In this document: positions 36,729 through 45,115 of the stretch, one piece after another
Layout of the letters: each line of letters starts with the position of its first letter
How positions within the stretch are numbered: the first letter of the stretch is position 1
From: Desulfobacterium sp.
GTDB lineage: Bacteria; Desulfobacterota; Desulfobacteria; Desulfobacterales; Desulfobacteraceae
DNA: 64,000 nt
Assembly: GCA_016342325.1 (NCBI GenBank)
Contig: JAEINR010000006.1
Span: forward strand, 62,001 to 126,000
Direction: 5' to 3'
The notes under the pieces: generated by a model
Seen by the model: only the letters and a program-made list of their open reading frames with translations
Databases searched by the model: none
Told to the model about the DNA's origin: nothing
Translations under genes and position numbers: made by a program

Positions 36729-37670
36729 TTGAAGAATTTAAAGCGTCTGACACCCATGGTTTTATTTCTTGCCGCAATGGCTCTGCCGGTTGCACTAGAC
36801 GGGTACGGGCTGCACATTCTTATCATTGCGTATTATTATGCGTTGCTGGCTTCCAGCTGGTGCCTGCTGGCCGGCTATGCCGGACAGTTTTCATTTGCCC
36901 ATGCCGCCCTTGCTGCTGTGGGGGCCTACACCTCGGCATTACTGGTATTGAATACGGACATTTCTCCGGTTTTCAGCATCCCCATCGGCAGTGTTGCTGC
37001 TGCCGGGGTCGGATTCTGTATCGGCTTTCTCTGTCTTCGGTTGCAGGGACCTTATCTTGCCCTTTTTACGATTGCCTTTTCTGAAATTTTCAGAATTGTG
37101 CTCAATGCCGAATACCGGTATACCGGCGGTAATTTCGGTTTGAACGTGCCGCCGCTGTTCAGCCAGGAATCCAGGATCTTATATTATTACACCATCCTTG
37201 GGATATTGATCCTGTCCCTTGCGATCATGCATAAAATTGTGAAATCCCGGCTGGGTCTGTTTTTCCGGGCGGTGCGGGAGGATGAGGAAGCGGCTGCAAC
37301 CCTTGGTGTGAATGTCATCAAATATAAGATTTTGGCTTTTGTCATTACAAGTTTTTTTGCCGGTCTTGCCGGCGGGTTTTACGCACATTATGTCCGCATT
37401 CTCACCCCGAATATCATACAGCTGCCCCAGATGGGGCTTATCATCGCAATGGTGGTGATCGGCGGGATCGAGAGTCTGGCAGGGGCGGTTGCAGGGGCGT
37501 TGATCCTGCAGCTTGCGGCAGAATATCTTCGGGATTATGAGGAGTTGCGCTGGGTGTTTTTTGGATTGCTGCTTGTGATTACGTTACGGTTTTCTCAAAA
37601 CGGGCTGATCTATCCGATTTATAAGCGATTGACTAAAAAAAGTGAAAAAGACCATGCTGAAAGTGACTAA
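36729..37670 (+). CDS. LivM-like ABC permease
   Basis: 313 residues from TTG at 36729, an unusual start seven bases after the livH-like stop; the ATG at 36756 would shorten a basic N-terminus (MKNLKRLTPMVLF). Features: YALLASSWCLLAGYAGQFSFAHAALAAVGAYTSALLV, LGLFFRAVREDEEAAATLGVNVIKYKILAFVITSFFAGLAGGFYAHYV (ATPase contact) and MVVIGGIESLAGAVAGALIL. About nine TM helices. It overlaps the ATPase gene start, consistent with an operon. Confidence 0.94.
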   Translation: MKNLKRLTPMVLFLAAMALPVALDGYGLHILIIAYYYALLASSWCLLAGYAGQFSFAHAALAAVGAYTSALLVLNTDISPVFSIPIGSVAAAGVGFCIGFLCLRLQGPYLALFTIAFSEIFRIVLNAEYRYTGGNFGLNVPPLFSQESRILYYYTILGILILSLAIMHKIVKSRLGLFFRAVREDEEAAATLGVNVIKYKILAFVITSFFAGLAGGFYAHYVRILTPNIIQLPQMGLIIAMVVIGGIESLAGAVAGALILQLAAEYLRDYEELRWVFFGLLLVITLRFSQNGLIYPIYKRLTKKSEKDHAESD

Positions 37671-38364
37671 GCTGACAAAGCGTTTTGGCGGTTTGACTGC
37701 ATTGGAAAATGTCTCCTTTAAAGTGGCGAAGAATGAAATTCTAGGGGTCATTGGTCCCAATGGCTCAGGCAAGACAACCCTGATCAATGTCATTAACGGC
37801 ATCCATAAACCGGACAACGGCGATATCTTTTTTCGAGATAAATCCATTGGCCGGCTTTCGTCCTATCAAATTGCCAAAAAAGGAATCGGAAGAACCTTCC
37901 AGGTCACCCGAATCTTTAGAAGAATGAGCGTGATGGAGAATATGATGGTGCCCGCACTGTCGATCTCTAGGTCTGGGAACCAGGAAGCGTTGCTTCATAA
38001 GTCCCTTGGGATTCTCACTCTTTTAAAAATCGTTCATCTGAAGGACGAATACGGGAGAAGTCTTTCCGGGGGACAGCATAAATTGCTGGAACTGGGACGG
38101 GTGTTGATGCTGGATCCCGATCTCATCCTGCTGGATGAGCCCTTTGCAGGGGTGCATCCTGAACTGAAAGCGGACCTCCATGATCATATCAGAAAACTCC
38201 ATGGCCAGGGCAAGACCTTTATTCTGATCAGCCATGATATGCATTCCATATTCAGTCTCAGCCAGCGGCTCATGGTGCTAAGTTCCGGAAAGAAAATTGC
38301 CCATGGCACACCGGAAGAGATCAAGCAGAATGAAGAAGTCATTGAAGCCTATTTGGGAAATTAA
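37654..38364 (+). CDS. LivG-like ABC ATPase
   Basis: 236 residues from the ATG at 37654 (MLKVTKLTKRFGGLTAL, the typical LivG start; a GTG at 37642 would add four residues), overlapping livM by 17 bases. Walker A GPNGSGKTT, Q-loop GRTFQVTRIF, signature LSGGQHKLLELGRVLM, Walker B LILLDEPFAGV and switch His in LISHDMH. The signature glutamine-histidine variation (GGQHK rather than GGQQR) is common in this subfamily. It energises transport with the LivF-like partner encoded two bases downstream. Confidence 0.94.
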   Translation: MLKVTKLTKRFGGLTALENVSFKVAKNEILGVIGPNGSGKTTLINVINGIHKPDNGDIFFRDKSIGRLSSYQIAKKGIGRTFQVTRIFRRMSVMENMMVPALSISRSGNQEALLHKSLGILTLLKIVHLKDEYGRSLSGGQHKLLELGRVLMLDPDLILLDEPFAGVHPELKADLHDHIRKLHGQGKTFILISHDMHSIFSLSQRLMVLSSGKKIAHGTPEEIKQNEEVIEAYLGN

Positions 38365-38366
38365 GT

Positions 38367-39083
38367 ATGTCACTTGAAGTAAAGGATGTTTTTGCCGGGT
38401 ATTATGCAGATATAAATATTTTACAGGGGGTTTCCGTCTCTGCTGAAAAGGGCAGGATCACCATTGTCATCGGCGCCAATGGGGTCGGGAAATCAACACT
38501 GTTTAAAGTCATCTATGGGTTTTTAAAGCCCCATTCAGGAAAAATAATCTACAATGACGAGGAGATCACCGGCACAAATCCATACACCATATCAAAGAAA
38601 GGAATTTCCTATATTCCCCAGCGCAGAAATATCTTTCCCTATCTGTCCGTGGAGGAAAACTGGGAAATGGGGGCCTGGATTTTCAGAAAAGATAAGAAAC
38701 GGATGAAACAGCGCATTAAAGCCAATTATGAGCGGTTTCCAACCCTTGGGTCCAAAAGAAAAACGGATGCAGGGTCCTTGAGCGGCGGGGAGCAGAGAAT
38801 GGTGGAGATCGGAAGGGCCCTGATGGTGGATCCCGACCTTATTCTGGTGGATGAACCCACGGCCGGTCTTGCGCCGGTGGTGGCGAAAGAGATCTATTCT
38901 AAATTGAAACAGCTGAACAGGGTCGAGAACAAAACCATTTTACTGGTGGATCAAAATATCCGCCAGGCCATGAAAATTGCCGATTATATTTATATCCTTG
39001 AATTGGGCAAAAATAAAACCCAGGGGTCCAAAGCGGCGTTTGAAACCGACTTAAAAGCCATGATAAAAGATTGGCTGTTCTGA
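38367..39083 (+). CDS. LivF-like ABC ATPase
   Basis: 238 residues. Walker A GANGVGKST, Q-loop YIPQRRNIFPYLSVEENWEMG, signature LSGGEQRMVEIGRALM, Walker B LILVDEPTAGLAP and a switch region LLVDQNIRQAM with Gln where most ABC ATPases have His, as is usual in LivF proteins. Starts two bases after livG. It is the last gene of the transporter operon; downstream a three-unit 10-base tandem repeat and dispersed repeat copy C separate it from the convergent YkgJ gene. Confidence 0.94.
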   Translation: MSLEVKDVFAGYYADINILQGVSVSAEKGRITIVIGANGVGKSTLFKVIYGFLKPHSGKIIYNDEEITGTNPYTISKKGISYIPQRRNIFPYLSVEENWEMGAWIFRKDKKRMKQRIKANYERFPTLGSKRKTDAGSLSGGEQRMVEIGRALMVDPDLILVDEPTAGLAPVVAKEIYSKLKQLNRVENKTILLVDQNIRQAMKIADYIYILELGKNKTQGSKAAFETDLKAMIKDWLF

Positions 39084-39106
39084 CATACCGGCCAGGCGTG
39101 AGAACC

Positions 39107-39136
39107 TTCCCCCGGCTTCCCCCGGCTTTCTCCGGC
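39107..39136 (+). repeat. Three-unit 10-base tandem repeat next to copy C
   Basis: TTCCCCCGGC at 39107-39116 and 39117-39126, then the variant TTTCTCCGGC at 39127-39136, directly abutting the TTAACCTGG end of dispersed repeat copy C. Probably slippage at the repeat boundary. Confidence 0.7.
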
Positions 39137-39217
39137 TTAACCTGGACAAGCCGGGACCAAAGAAATTCTCTGATTCTCCTGCCCAAATAACACGAAAATC
39201 AGGGCTAAGAAGCTAAA
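39136..39217 (-). repeat. Dispersed intergenic repeat, copy C
   Basis: Reverse orientation: TTAACCTGGACAAGCCGGGA, then TCTCTGATTCTCCTGCCC, AAATAACACGAAAATCAGGG and CTAAGAAGCTAAA. Arms CTGATT (39170-39175) and AATCAG (39197-39202) can pair. It lies between the convergent livF-like and YkgJ genes. Confidence 0.8.
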
Positions 39218-39226
39218 TCTAAAAAA

Positions 39227-40411
39227 TCAAAATGCCGTCATCTCGGCCCTAGGTTCAGCCGCTGTTATCATGGATGTTTCAACGGGAAGCACGTGGTAAA
39301 TTCCCCGCACGTTACAGTTGTCCGCCGTTCGGTCGTGGTGAATGAGGAAATCGAAATTCTTTAACCGGGAGTAAAACGCCTCAAATACCTGGTTCCGGGT
39401 TTCAAGGAAGATAAAACTGTCCCGGTGAATTCCGAAAACAGATGCGGCATGATGAATTATGAGAAATAAGCAGGCAGCCGACATGTATTTGTGGATGGTT
39501 TCCCTGTATAGCTCGGGATAGAACTTTGATACATTGAGGGACTTTGAATGGGAACTATAGGATAAAATCAATTCCGTGGAGATCTCCCTTTCCTTTTCCC
39601 GGCTGTAGAGAAAATACTCGATGCATGAACCGTCCTGTTGGTAGGAAAGGGAGAATCGATCGAGAAAGGCCGGCACCTGGATATCCATAAACGAAAATGT
39701 GGAATCTTCCATGTTCCGGCAGGCGGGAAGCCGGTCAAACAGATGTTCTCCCCCAAGCCATCGGGTAAAGGGCTCTTTGTTGGTAAGGCAGCAGTCCATG
39801 GCCCTTGGCAATTCCAGGGGGGTTGAATCGACCCCATGGTAGCGGCATACCGTACGGACCGTCTCCCGGGCAAGATAATAGACAAAATTGCTTGAACTTG
39901 AGGTCTCAATTTCAGAGTTGTGATTCCCTGACTGGAAGGCATCCACGCAAGCCTCGTGGCTGTAGGATGTCCACGACCTGCAGATGAGCGGCCGCACCGG
40001 ATAGATGCTGCATTTTTCCTGTTGAAGAAAAATGCACGGGGAACTCTTCTTTACCCTGACCCGGGTTTCCAGGGATTTTCCTTCGGTCAGGAGCCGGTTG
40101 TTTTGAATCCGCTCCCCTAAAAGGGTCCGGTCCTGGTCCGTGAACGCGGTGTCGATCCAGGAGAAAATAAGCAAGGCCTCGGCAGGCGTCAATTTTATCT
40201 GGTTATAACAGCAGTAGCTGCACCCGGATTTGCACTCCACCCGGTCTTCTTCTTGTGTTTCATGGACGTTTTCCACGATGCTCGCGGCCAGGTCCATGAT
40301 TTCATGCAGGGCCGCCTTTATCCCTAACTGGGAAAAATCCGGTTTTAAATGGGCGCTTGTAATTTGTATAAATAGGTTTTTAAGGGCATCTTCCGCATTC
40401 GTTCTGTCCAC
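39227..40411 (-). CDS. YkgJ-family cysteine-cluster protein with a long C-terminal domain
   Basis: 394 residues, cytoplasmic. The N-terminal half has the YkgJ zinc/iron-cluster pattern: CKSGCSYCCYNQIKLTPAEALLI (about 61-83) and PCIFLQQEKCSIYPVRPLICRSWTS (about 125-149), then an ACVDAF stretch with another Cys. The remaining ~200 residues (SFMDIQVPAFLDRFSLSY..., YRETIHKYMSAACLFLIIHHAA) are not recognised; this is longer than the usual ~100-residue YkgJ protein. The function of the family is not established; metal binding is expected. It converges on the ABC operon, so no link to it is implied. Confidence 0.85.
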   Translation of the reverse strand: MDRTNAEDALKNLFIQITSAHLKPDFSQLGIKAALHEIMDLAASIVENVHETQEEDRVECKSGCSYCCYNQIKLTPAEALLIFSWIDTAFTDQDRTLLGERIQNNRLLTEGKSLETRVRVKKSSPCIFLQQEKCSIYPVRPLICRSWTSYSHEACVDAFQSGNHNSEIETSSSSNFVYYLARETVRTVCRYHGVDSTPLELPRAMDCCLTNKEPFTRWLGGEHLFDRLPACRNMEDSTFSFMDIQVPAFLDRFSLSYQQDGSCIEYFLYSREKEREISTELILSYSSHSKSLNVSKFYPELYRETIHKYMSAACLFLIIHHAASVFGIHRDSFIFLETRNQVFEAFYSRLKNFDFLIHHDRTADNCNVRGIYHVLPVETSMITAAEPRAEMTAF

Positions 40412-40723
40412 TCTATCGCATCTCCTTAACCTCTATGCATGGCAGAGAGAGGTCTACGGCGAAATGCAGAAGATATCAGAGCCTACAGCTTGTGTTCGAT
40501 TTTGTCAGGGCAAGTCCCTGACAATTGTGGCGATCATACACCCTATGGCCAAGAGTCACAACAACAAGGTGACGGATGGCCCAAATATCCTGAACCCGAC
40601 CTTTATCCGGTGAGACCCTCCCATTGTGGTTGCGGGTCGGACCTTGACTTCCTTAGACGATTGGAATAGTAAAGAAAATAATGGTTTTAAATACAAGCGC
40701 GTACATAAAAACAAGGAAAAATA
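40412..40723. other. Intergenic region with a perfect inverted repeat
   Basis: 312 bases between the YkgJ gene (minus) and the GNAT gene (plus). It carries a perfect 9-bp inverted repeat, TTGTCAGGG (40501-40509) and CCCTGACAA (40515-40523), with loop CAAGT, in the middle of a moderately GC-rich block that is not obviously coding. It could be an operator or part of a gene remnant. Confidence 0.4.
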
Positions 40724-41254
40724 ATGCCAGCAGATGACGTATTGATTCGCCAGGTTAAAAGAGACGATCTAAATGAGTGCTTTTTGATCGAAGCGGCCTG
40801 TTATACCACGGATGGTGCAACAAAAGAGAAGATCGTAAAACGGATAGATGTTTTTCCCGAAGGCTTTATTGTTGCCGAGGTGAACGGCAGGGTTGTCGGT
40901 TTCATCAATGGGGGATCGACCTGCAAGGAAGATATTACAGATGAAGCGTTTAAAGATATGGTCGGCCATGACAGCTCCGGAACAAACATCGTCATCTTTT
41001 CCGTGGCCATTCATCCGGAGTTTCAGAAAAAAGGGATTTCAGTCCCTCTCCTGAAGACGTATATTGAATTGTCGAAAGATCTTAAAAAAAGCAAAATACT
41101 ACTGATCTGCAAAGATGACCTGGTTAAATATTATGGAAGATTCGGTTTCTCTTACATGGCAGAATCCAACTCAGAACATGGCGGCTTTAAATGGCACGAA
41201 ATGGGGCTTCTTCTAAACGAAGATGGGGCGGGAACTGAACCGAACAGGCCCTAA
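40724..41254 (+). CDS. GNAT-family N-acetyltransferase
   Basis: 176 residues. Acetyl-CoA-binding fold: IRQVKRDDLNECFLIEAACY at the N-terminus, EGFIVAEVNGRVVGFINGG, and motif A IFSVAIHPEFQKKGISVPLLKTYIE, where the usual Q/RxxGxG/A is QKKGIS. The end has the YYGRFGFSYM turn. The acceptor is unknown; amine or diamine acetylation (AANAT-like) would be compatible. It may be co-transcribed with the HD hydrolase 108 bases downstream. Confidence 0.88.
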   Translation: MPADDVLIRQVKRDDLNECFLIEAACYTTDGATKEKIVKRIDVFPEGFIVAEVNGRVVGFINGGSTCKEDITDEAFKDMVGHDSSGTNIVIFSVAIHPEFQKKGISVPLLKTYIELSKDLKKSKILLICKDDLVKYYGRFGFSYMAESNSEHGGFKWHEMGLLLNEDGAGTEPNRP

Positions 41255-41361
41255 AGATGAGTAAAGCCGCGTGTCGGGGGATTGCCCCATCACCCACGGC
41301 ACGGGCAGTCCGTCCCGGGTGATAACCCTTTTACCGTAAAAGCAGGAGATGACCTAATCGA

Positions 41362-41955
41362 ATGAACATTGAATCCACAATTGATTTTCTAAAGGAAATT
41401 GAAAAATTTAAGACATGTGAAAGAACCTGTCAGACCACGAGTATCGGACGGGCTGAAAGTGATGCAGAACATTCCTGGCACCTGGCTGTTTTCCTGGTTC
41501 TCCTTGAAACCGAATTCGAAAATATCGATTTTGCCAAACTTTTAAAACTGGCATTAATTCATGATTTACCGGAAGTTTATGCCGGTGATACCAATCCGTA
41601 TCGCGGTGATACGACCAATAAAGAAGAAAACGAAAAAAACGCAGCTGAAAAGCTGTTCGCAATTTTACCTGACCCGGCAGCCAATAAACTTTCCTCATTA
41701 TTTGAGGAATACCTGAAACAGGAATCCCTTGAGTCCCAAATCGTCAAATCCGCTGATAAGTTGATGCCGCTGATTCAGAATCTATGCACCAATGATCATC
41801 ACTCTTCATACCGGAAATTGAATGTTGAATACCCGGAAGTTTTGAAATACATGGGCAAGTATTTTTCCGGCGGGGTGCTTGAAAAGTTCTATGGAAGCCT
41901 GCTATCGGAAGCGCAGCAGAAGGGTGTTTTTTCAGCGTCCGACGTAAAGGCATAA
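41362..41955 (+). CDS. HD-domain phosphohydrolase (YfbR-like 5'-deoxynucleotidase)
   Basis: 197 residues. HD ligands can be read directly: AESDAEHSWHLAVF (first His), LKLALIHDLPEVYAGDT (His-Asp and acidic), and SADKLMPLIQNL (terminal Asp). Size and these motifs match the YfbR/HDDC2 family that dephosphorylates deoxynucleoside monophosphates and related nucleotides. The start follows aaaagcaggagatgacc. The physiological substrate is inferred from family only. Confidence 0.9.
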   Translation: MNIESTIDFLKEIEKFKTCERTCQTTSIGRAESDAEHSWHLAVFLVLLETEFENIDFAKLLKLALIHDLPEVYAGDTNPYRGDTTNKEENEKNAAEKLFAILPDPAANKLSSLFEEYLKQESLESQIVKSADKLMPLIQNLCTNDHHSSYRKLNVEYPEVLKYMGKYFSGGVLEKFYGSLLSEAQQKGVFSASDVKA

Positions 41956-42024
41956 CAGGAGAGGGAGCAAAGCAATCCAAACCAAACCGAAGCATCTGAC
42001 AAGGGCATTAATTTGGAGGAAAAA

Positions 42025-42456
42025 ATGAAAAAAGAACTGGAACCCGGCTTCACCTTTACCTTTGAGTATCAGGTCCCTGAAGAGAACACCGTCCCTTTTT
42101 TATTCCCGGAGATGCCCGAGTGCCAGGAGATGCCCAGGGTTTTTGCAACCGGATATCTGGTGGGGCTGTTTGAACTGGCCTGCATTAAAGCGATCAATCC
42201 TTTTATCAACTGGCCGGCCCAGCAGACCGTGGGAATTCACATCAATATCAGCCACGAAGCGGCAACGCCGCCGGGAATGACCATCACCGTCCAGGGAACC
42301 GTGACAGAAATCAAAGGGAAAAAGCTTTGCTTTTCACTGACGGCCTTCGACGGTGTGGATCAAATTTCCCAGGGGACCCATGAGCGATTCATCATCAATG
42401 CTGAAAAATTCAACACTGGGATTAAGGAGAAAGAGAAAAAACAGGTTGCTCCCTGA
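42025..42456 (+). CDS. FlK-like hotdog acyl-CoA thioesterase
   Basis: 143 residues from the ATG at 42025, six bases after GGAGG; a TTG at 42013 would put that site inside the gene. Hotdog fold with the FlK-type core: MPRVFATGYLVGLFELACIKAI, TVGIHINISHEAATPPGMTITVQGTV and CFSLTAFDGVDQISQGTHERFI. FlK enzymes hydrolyse small acyl-CoA thioesters; here the substrate is unknown. It converges on the enoyl-CoA hydratase gene, a plausible acyl-CoA neighbourhood. Confidence 0.88.
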   Translation: MKKELEPGFTFTFEYQVPEENTVPFLFPEMPECQEMPRVFATGYLVGLFELACIKAINPFINWPAQQTVGIHINISHEAATPPGMTITVQGTVTEIKGKKLCFSLTAFDGVDQISQGTHERFIINAEKFNTGIKEKEKKQVAP

Positions 42457-42505
42457 GTCGGGGGCGCCTGACGGATCTGTCCGGCAGTCTCCTTCCCAGT
42501 GAAGG

Positions 42506-43282
42506 TTACTGCCACACAGGCGCTCTTTTTTCCATGTAGGCGGTTCTGGCTTCCTGGGCGTCGAGGCTGTTATGGCAGCGTTTTTGAAGTTCAAAATAGC
42601 ATTTGAACGCTTCCTCAAAACCCATGCCGCGGGATTGATTCATAAAGCGTTTTCCCATGCGGGTGCCGGTTGAGCAGGTTTTGAGATATTGTGCGCCAAT
42701 GTCGTTGAGGTGGGAACTGAAATCCGTGGTCGGCACAACATGGTCGGCAAGGCCGATGGCAAGGGCTTTTTCGCCATCGATGTTTTCCCCGCCCAGGGTC
42801 AGTCGCCTGGCCCATCCCATGCCCACGAACCCTGGCAGACGCCATGGCCCCATTCCGGGGATAATGGACTCCTTGATGGCCGGCAGCCCCCATAGACAGG
42901 CCGGGTCAGTGACCCGGATATCTGCTGCCAGGGCCAGTTGAAGTGCCCCGCCAAGACAGTATCCATGGGCGCCGAGAATGACGATTTTATCCATCTTTTC
43001 AATGGTAAGAATAATTTCTTCCCAGCGCTGGTAATAGTCCATGCCGATCTTTCCTGCGGAGAATTCCTTTAGATCCAGGCCGCTTGAAAAGGCCCGCCCA
43101 CGACCCCGAATGATAACGACCCTCACGTCGGGATCTTCTCCCAGTGCAAGCATCACTTGATAAAATTGTCCGCAGGTCTCATTATCGACCGCATTGAGAT
43201 ACCGCTCCCGTGTAAAGGTGACCCAGGCCATCTTCCCCTCTTTTTCCAACGTCACATTCTGGTGATTGATCACTATTTCCAT
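42506..43282 (-). CDS. Enoyl-CoA hydratase/isomerase (crotonase) family protein
   Basis: 258 residues from the ATG at 43282 (site ggggagaaacc). The oxyanion-hole motifs are conserved: RGRGRAFSSGLDLKEFSA and GAHGYCLGGALQLALAADIRV, as is GLPAIKESIIPGMGPWRLPGFVGMGWARRLTL. The Glu at the second acid position (IKESIIPGMG, one of the hydratase glutamates) is kept. It may act in beta-oxidation or in aromatic/alicyclic degradation, both common in Desulfobacteraceae; the exact reaction is open. Upstream there is a 12-base palindrome (43381-43392) that could be an operator. Confidence 0.9.
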   Translation of the reverse strand: MEIVINHQNVTLEKEGKMAWVTFTRERYLNAVDNETCGQFYQVMLALGEDPDVRVVIIRGRGRAFSSGLDLKEFSAGKIGMDYYQRWEEIILTIEKMDKIVILGAHGYCLGGALQLALAADIRVTDPACLWGLPAIKESIIPGMGPWRLPGFVGMGWARRLTLGGENIDGEKALAIGLADHVVPTTDFSSHLNDIGAQYLKTCSTGTRMGKRFMNQSRGMGFEEAFKCYFELQKRCHNSLDAQEARTAYMEKRAPVWQ

Positions 43283-43852
43283 GGTTTCTCCCCCTATATC
43301 GGACATGCATGTCCGTTGATGATCCTCTTCACGAATTTAATCCCGTGATGTTGTTTTGGGTGAAAAACGGTTAAAAATTTAGCTGATCAGCTTCAGTTCG
43401 TGGGGTTGCTTCAGGCTGACGCGTATCCCTTTTACCGTAGATTGTTACATCGTATCATTCTATGTAATTATAACCAAATATTTTGATGGCAGGGGACCTT
43501 GTTTTTAAATCCCTGCCGTCCTTCAAGGGCAGCCCTTTGTCATCAGGGGAGAGACCCCATGATTCGTTTCTTTGCCAAACACCTCACAGTCGTCAATCTG
43601 TTAATGGTGCCGCTCCTTGCCCGTTGCCGCCCTTGACCGATTCCTTTAAAGGGCCTACAATGCTTTTGTAGAGATTAAGATCTTGGATTTTTTCACAATA
43701 TATAGATATTTACCCAGGCGTTCCACTGCCCATCCCGTGAAATTTGTTAACCACGGCAATGGCAGTCATGGCACAATTGCTACTGCAAGGGAAAGACGCG
43801 CTGTCAACAAAAATGACAGATAAATAACACAACCCAAAAGAGGAAAAATTCC
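43283..43852. other. Intergenic region with a palindrome and a 25-codon frame
   Basis: 570 bases between the crotonase gene (minus) and the flavodiiron gene (plus). A perfect palindrome AGCTGATCAGCT lies at 43381-43392. A 25-codon frame at 43559-43636 (MIRFFAKHLTVVNLLM..., stop) is preceded by ggggagag and recalls the first residues of an inner-membrane protein such as an RND permease or GspC; it is probably a gene remnant. The AT-rich stretch just before 43853 should hold the flavodiiron promoter. Confidence 0.4.
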
Positions 43853-45031
43853 ATGAAAGCAAGAAAAATTGAAGACGGCATATTCTGGATGGGGGCAATC
43901 GATTGGGAAACAAGGCTTTTTGATTCATTGATCCCCCTGCCCGATGGCACCAGCTACAATGCCTACCTGATCCAGGGGAGTGAAAAAACAATGCTCATTG
44001 ATACGGTGGAGCCCACCATGATTGATGAGCTGATGTCACAACTGGAAGGTGTGGAAACCATCGATTACATTGTCAGTCTCCATGCAGAGCAGGATCATTC
44101 CGGGGGGATTCCCCAAGTTCTTTTGCGCTACCCCGATGCCAAGGTGATTGTAAGCCCCAAGGCAAAAGGAATGCTCTTGGATCTTATGACCATTCCTGAA
44201 AATGCCTTCATGGTTGTCAATGATGGTGACATTGTCTCCCTTGGCGATAAAACCGTGGAGTTTATCCATATGCCCTGGGTCCATTGGCCGGAAACCATGG
44301 TGGCCTATCTCAAAGAAAACAAAATGCTGTTCAGTTGTGATTTGTTCGGGTCCCACCTGGCAACCACGGATCTTTATGCTTCCGATGAAGGGCGCGTTTA
44401 TGAGGCATGCAAACGCTATTATGCCGAAATAATGATGCCCTTTCGCACCATCGTTAAAAAGAACCTGGAAAAACTCAAACCCTATTCCATCAATACGATC
44501 GCACCGAGCCATGGGCCCATCCATTCCAACCCCGCTGCTATCGTGGCGGCCCATGACCAATGGGTTAACTCACCTTCGAAAAACCTTGTGGTATTGCCCT
44601 ACATCTCCATGCACTCCAGCACCCAGAAGATGGTTCACCATCTCATCGCTTCCCTTGTGGAAAAAGGAGTCCGTGTGGAACCCTTTAACATGACCGTGAC
44701 CGATATCGGAAAGCTGGCCATTGCCCTTGTGGATGCGGGCACCATCGTTATTGGAACACCGACGGTACTGGCAGGTCCCCATCCCAATATCGTATATGCC
44801 ACCTGCCTGGCAAATGCACTTCGTCCCAAGGCAAAATTTGCCTCCATTATCGGGTCCTACGGCTGGGGAGGAAAGACCGTGGATATCCTGGCCGGTATGA
44901 TTCCCAACCTCAAAGTTGAACTGATTGAACCCTACCTTGCCAAGGGAAGACCCTTGGCATCTGATTTTAAGGCCCTTGACGGCATGGCTGAAACCATTGC
45001 TTTAAAACACAAAGAAAACGGTTTCATCTGA
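43853..45031 (+). CDS. Flavodiiron protein (FprA/ROO-type NO and O2 reductase)
   Basis: 392 residues. The lactamase-like domain keeps all diiron ligands: H77, E79, D81 and H82 (HAEQDHSGG), H144 (VHWPETM), D163 (SCDLFG) and H220 (APSHGPIH). The C-terminal flavodoxin-like domain (about 250-390) has the FMN loop VVLPYISMHSSTQKM and IGSYGWGGKTV. Such proteins reduce O2 to water or NO to N2O in anaerobes and take electrons from rubredoxin; no rubredoxin gene is adjacent. The glycerol-3-phosphate dehydrogenase gene follows at 85 bases. Confidence 0.95.
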   Translation: MKARKIEDGIFWMGAIDWETRLFDSLIPLPDGTSYNAYLIQGSEKTMLIDTVEPTMIDELMSQLEGVETIDYIVSLHAEQDHSGGIPQVLLRYPDAKVIVSPKAKGMLLDLMTIPENAFMVVNDGDIVSLGDKTVEFIHMPWVHWPETMVAYLKENKMLFSCDLFGSHLATTDLYASDEGRVYEACKRYYAEIMMPFRTIVKKNLEKLKPYSINTIAPSHGPIHSNPAAIVAAHDQWVNSPSKNLVVLPYISMHSSTQKMVHHLIASLVEKGVRVEPFNMTVTDIGKLAIALVDAGTIVIGTPTVLAGPHPNIVYATCLANALRPKAKFASIIGSYGWGGKTVDILAGMIPNLKVELIEPYLAKGRPLASDFKALDGMAETIALKHKENGFI

Positions 45032-45115
45032 TAGGGCATGACCGGCGTCCGGATCCATGGACGTTTCAACAGGAAATTGCTTTGCTGAACTTAAGAAAAT
45101 GAAGGGATTGGACCT

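Noticed and set aside
40438-40669. Short peptide frames in the 40.4-40.7 kb region
   Set aside because: No ribosome sites and no known similarity; only the inverted repeat was kept.
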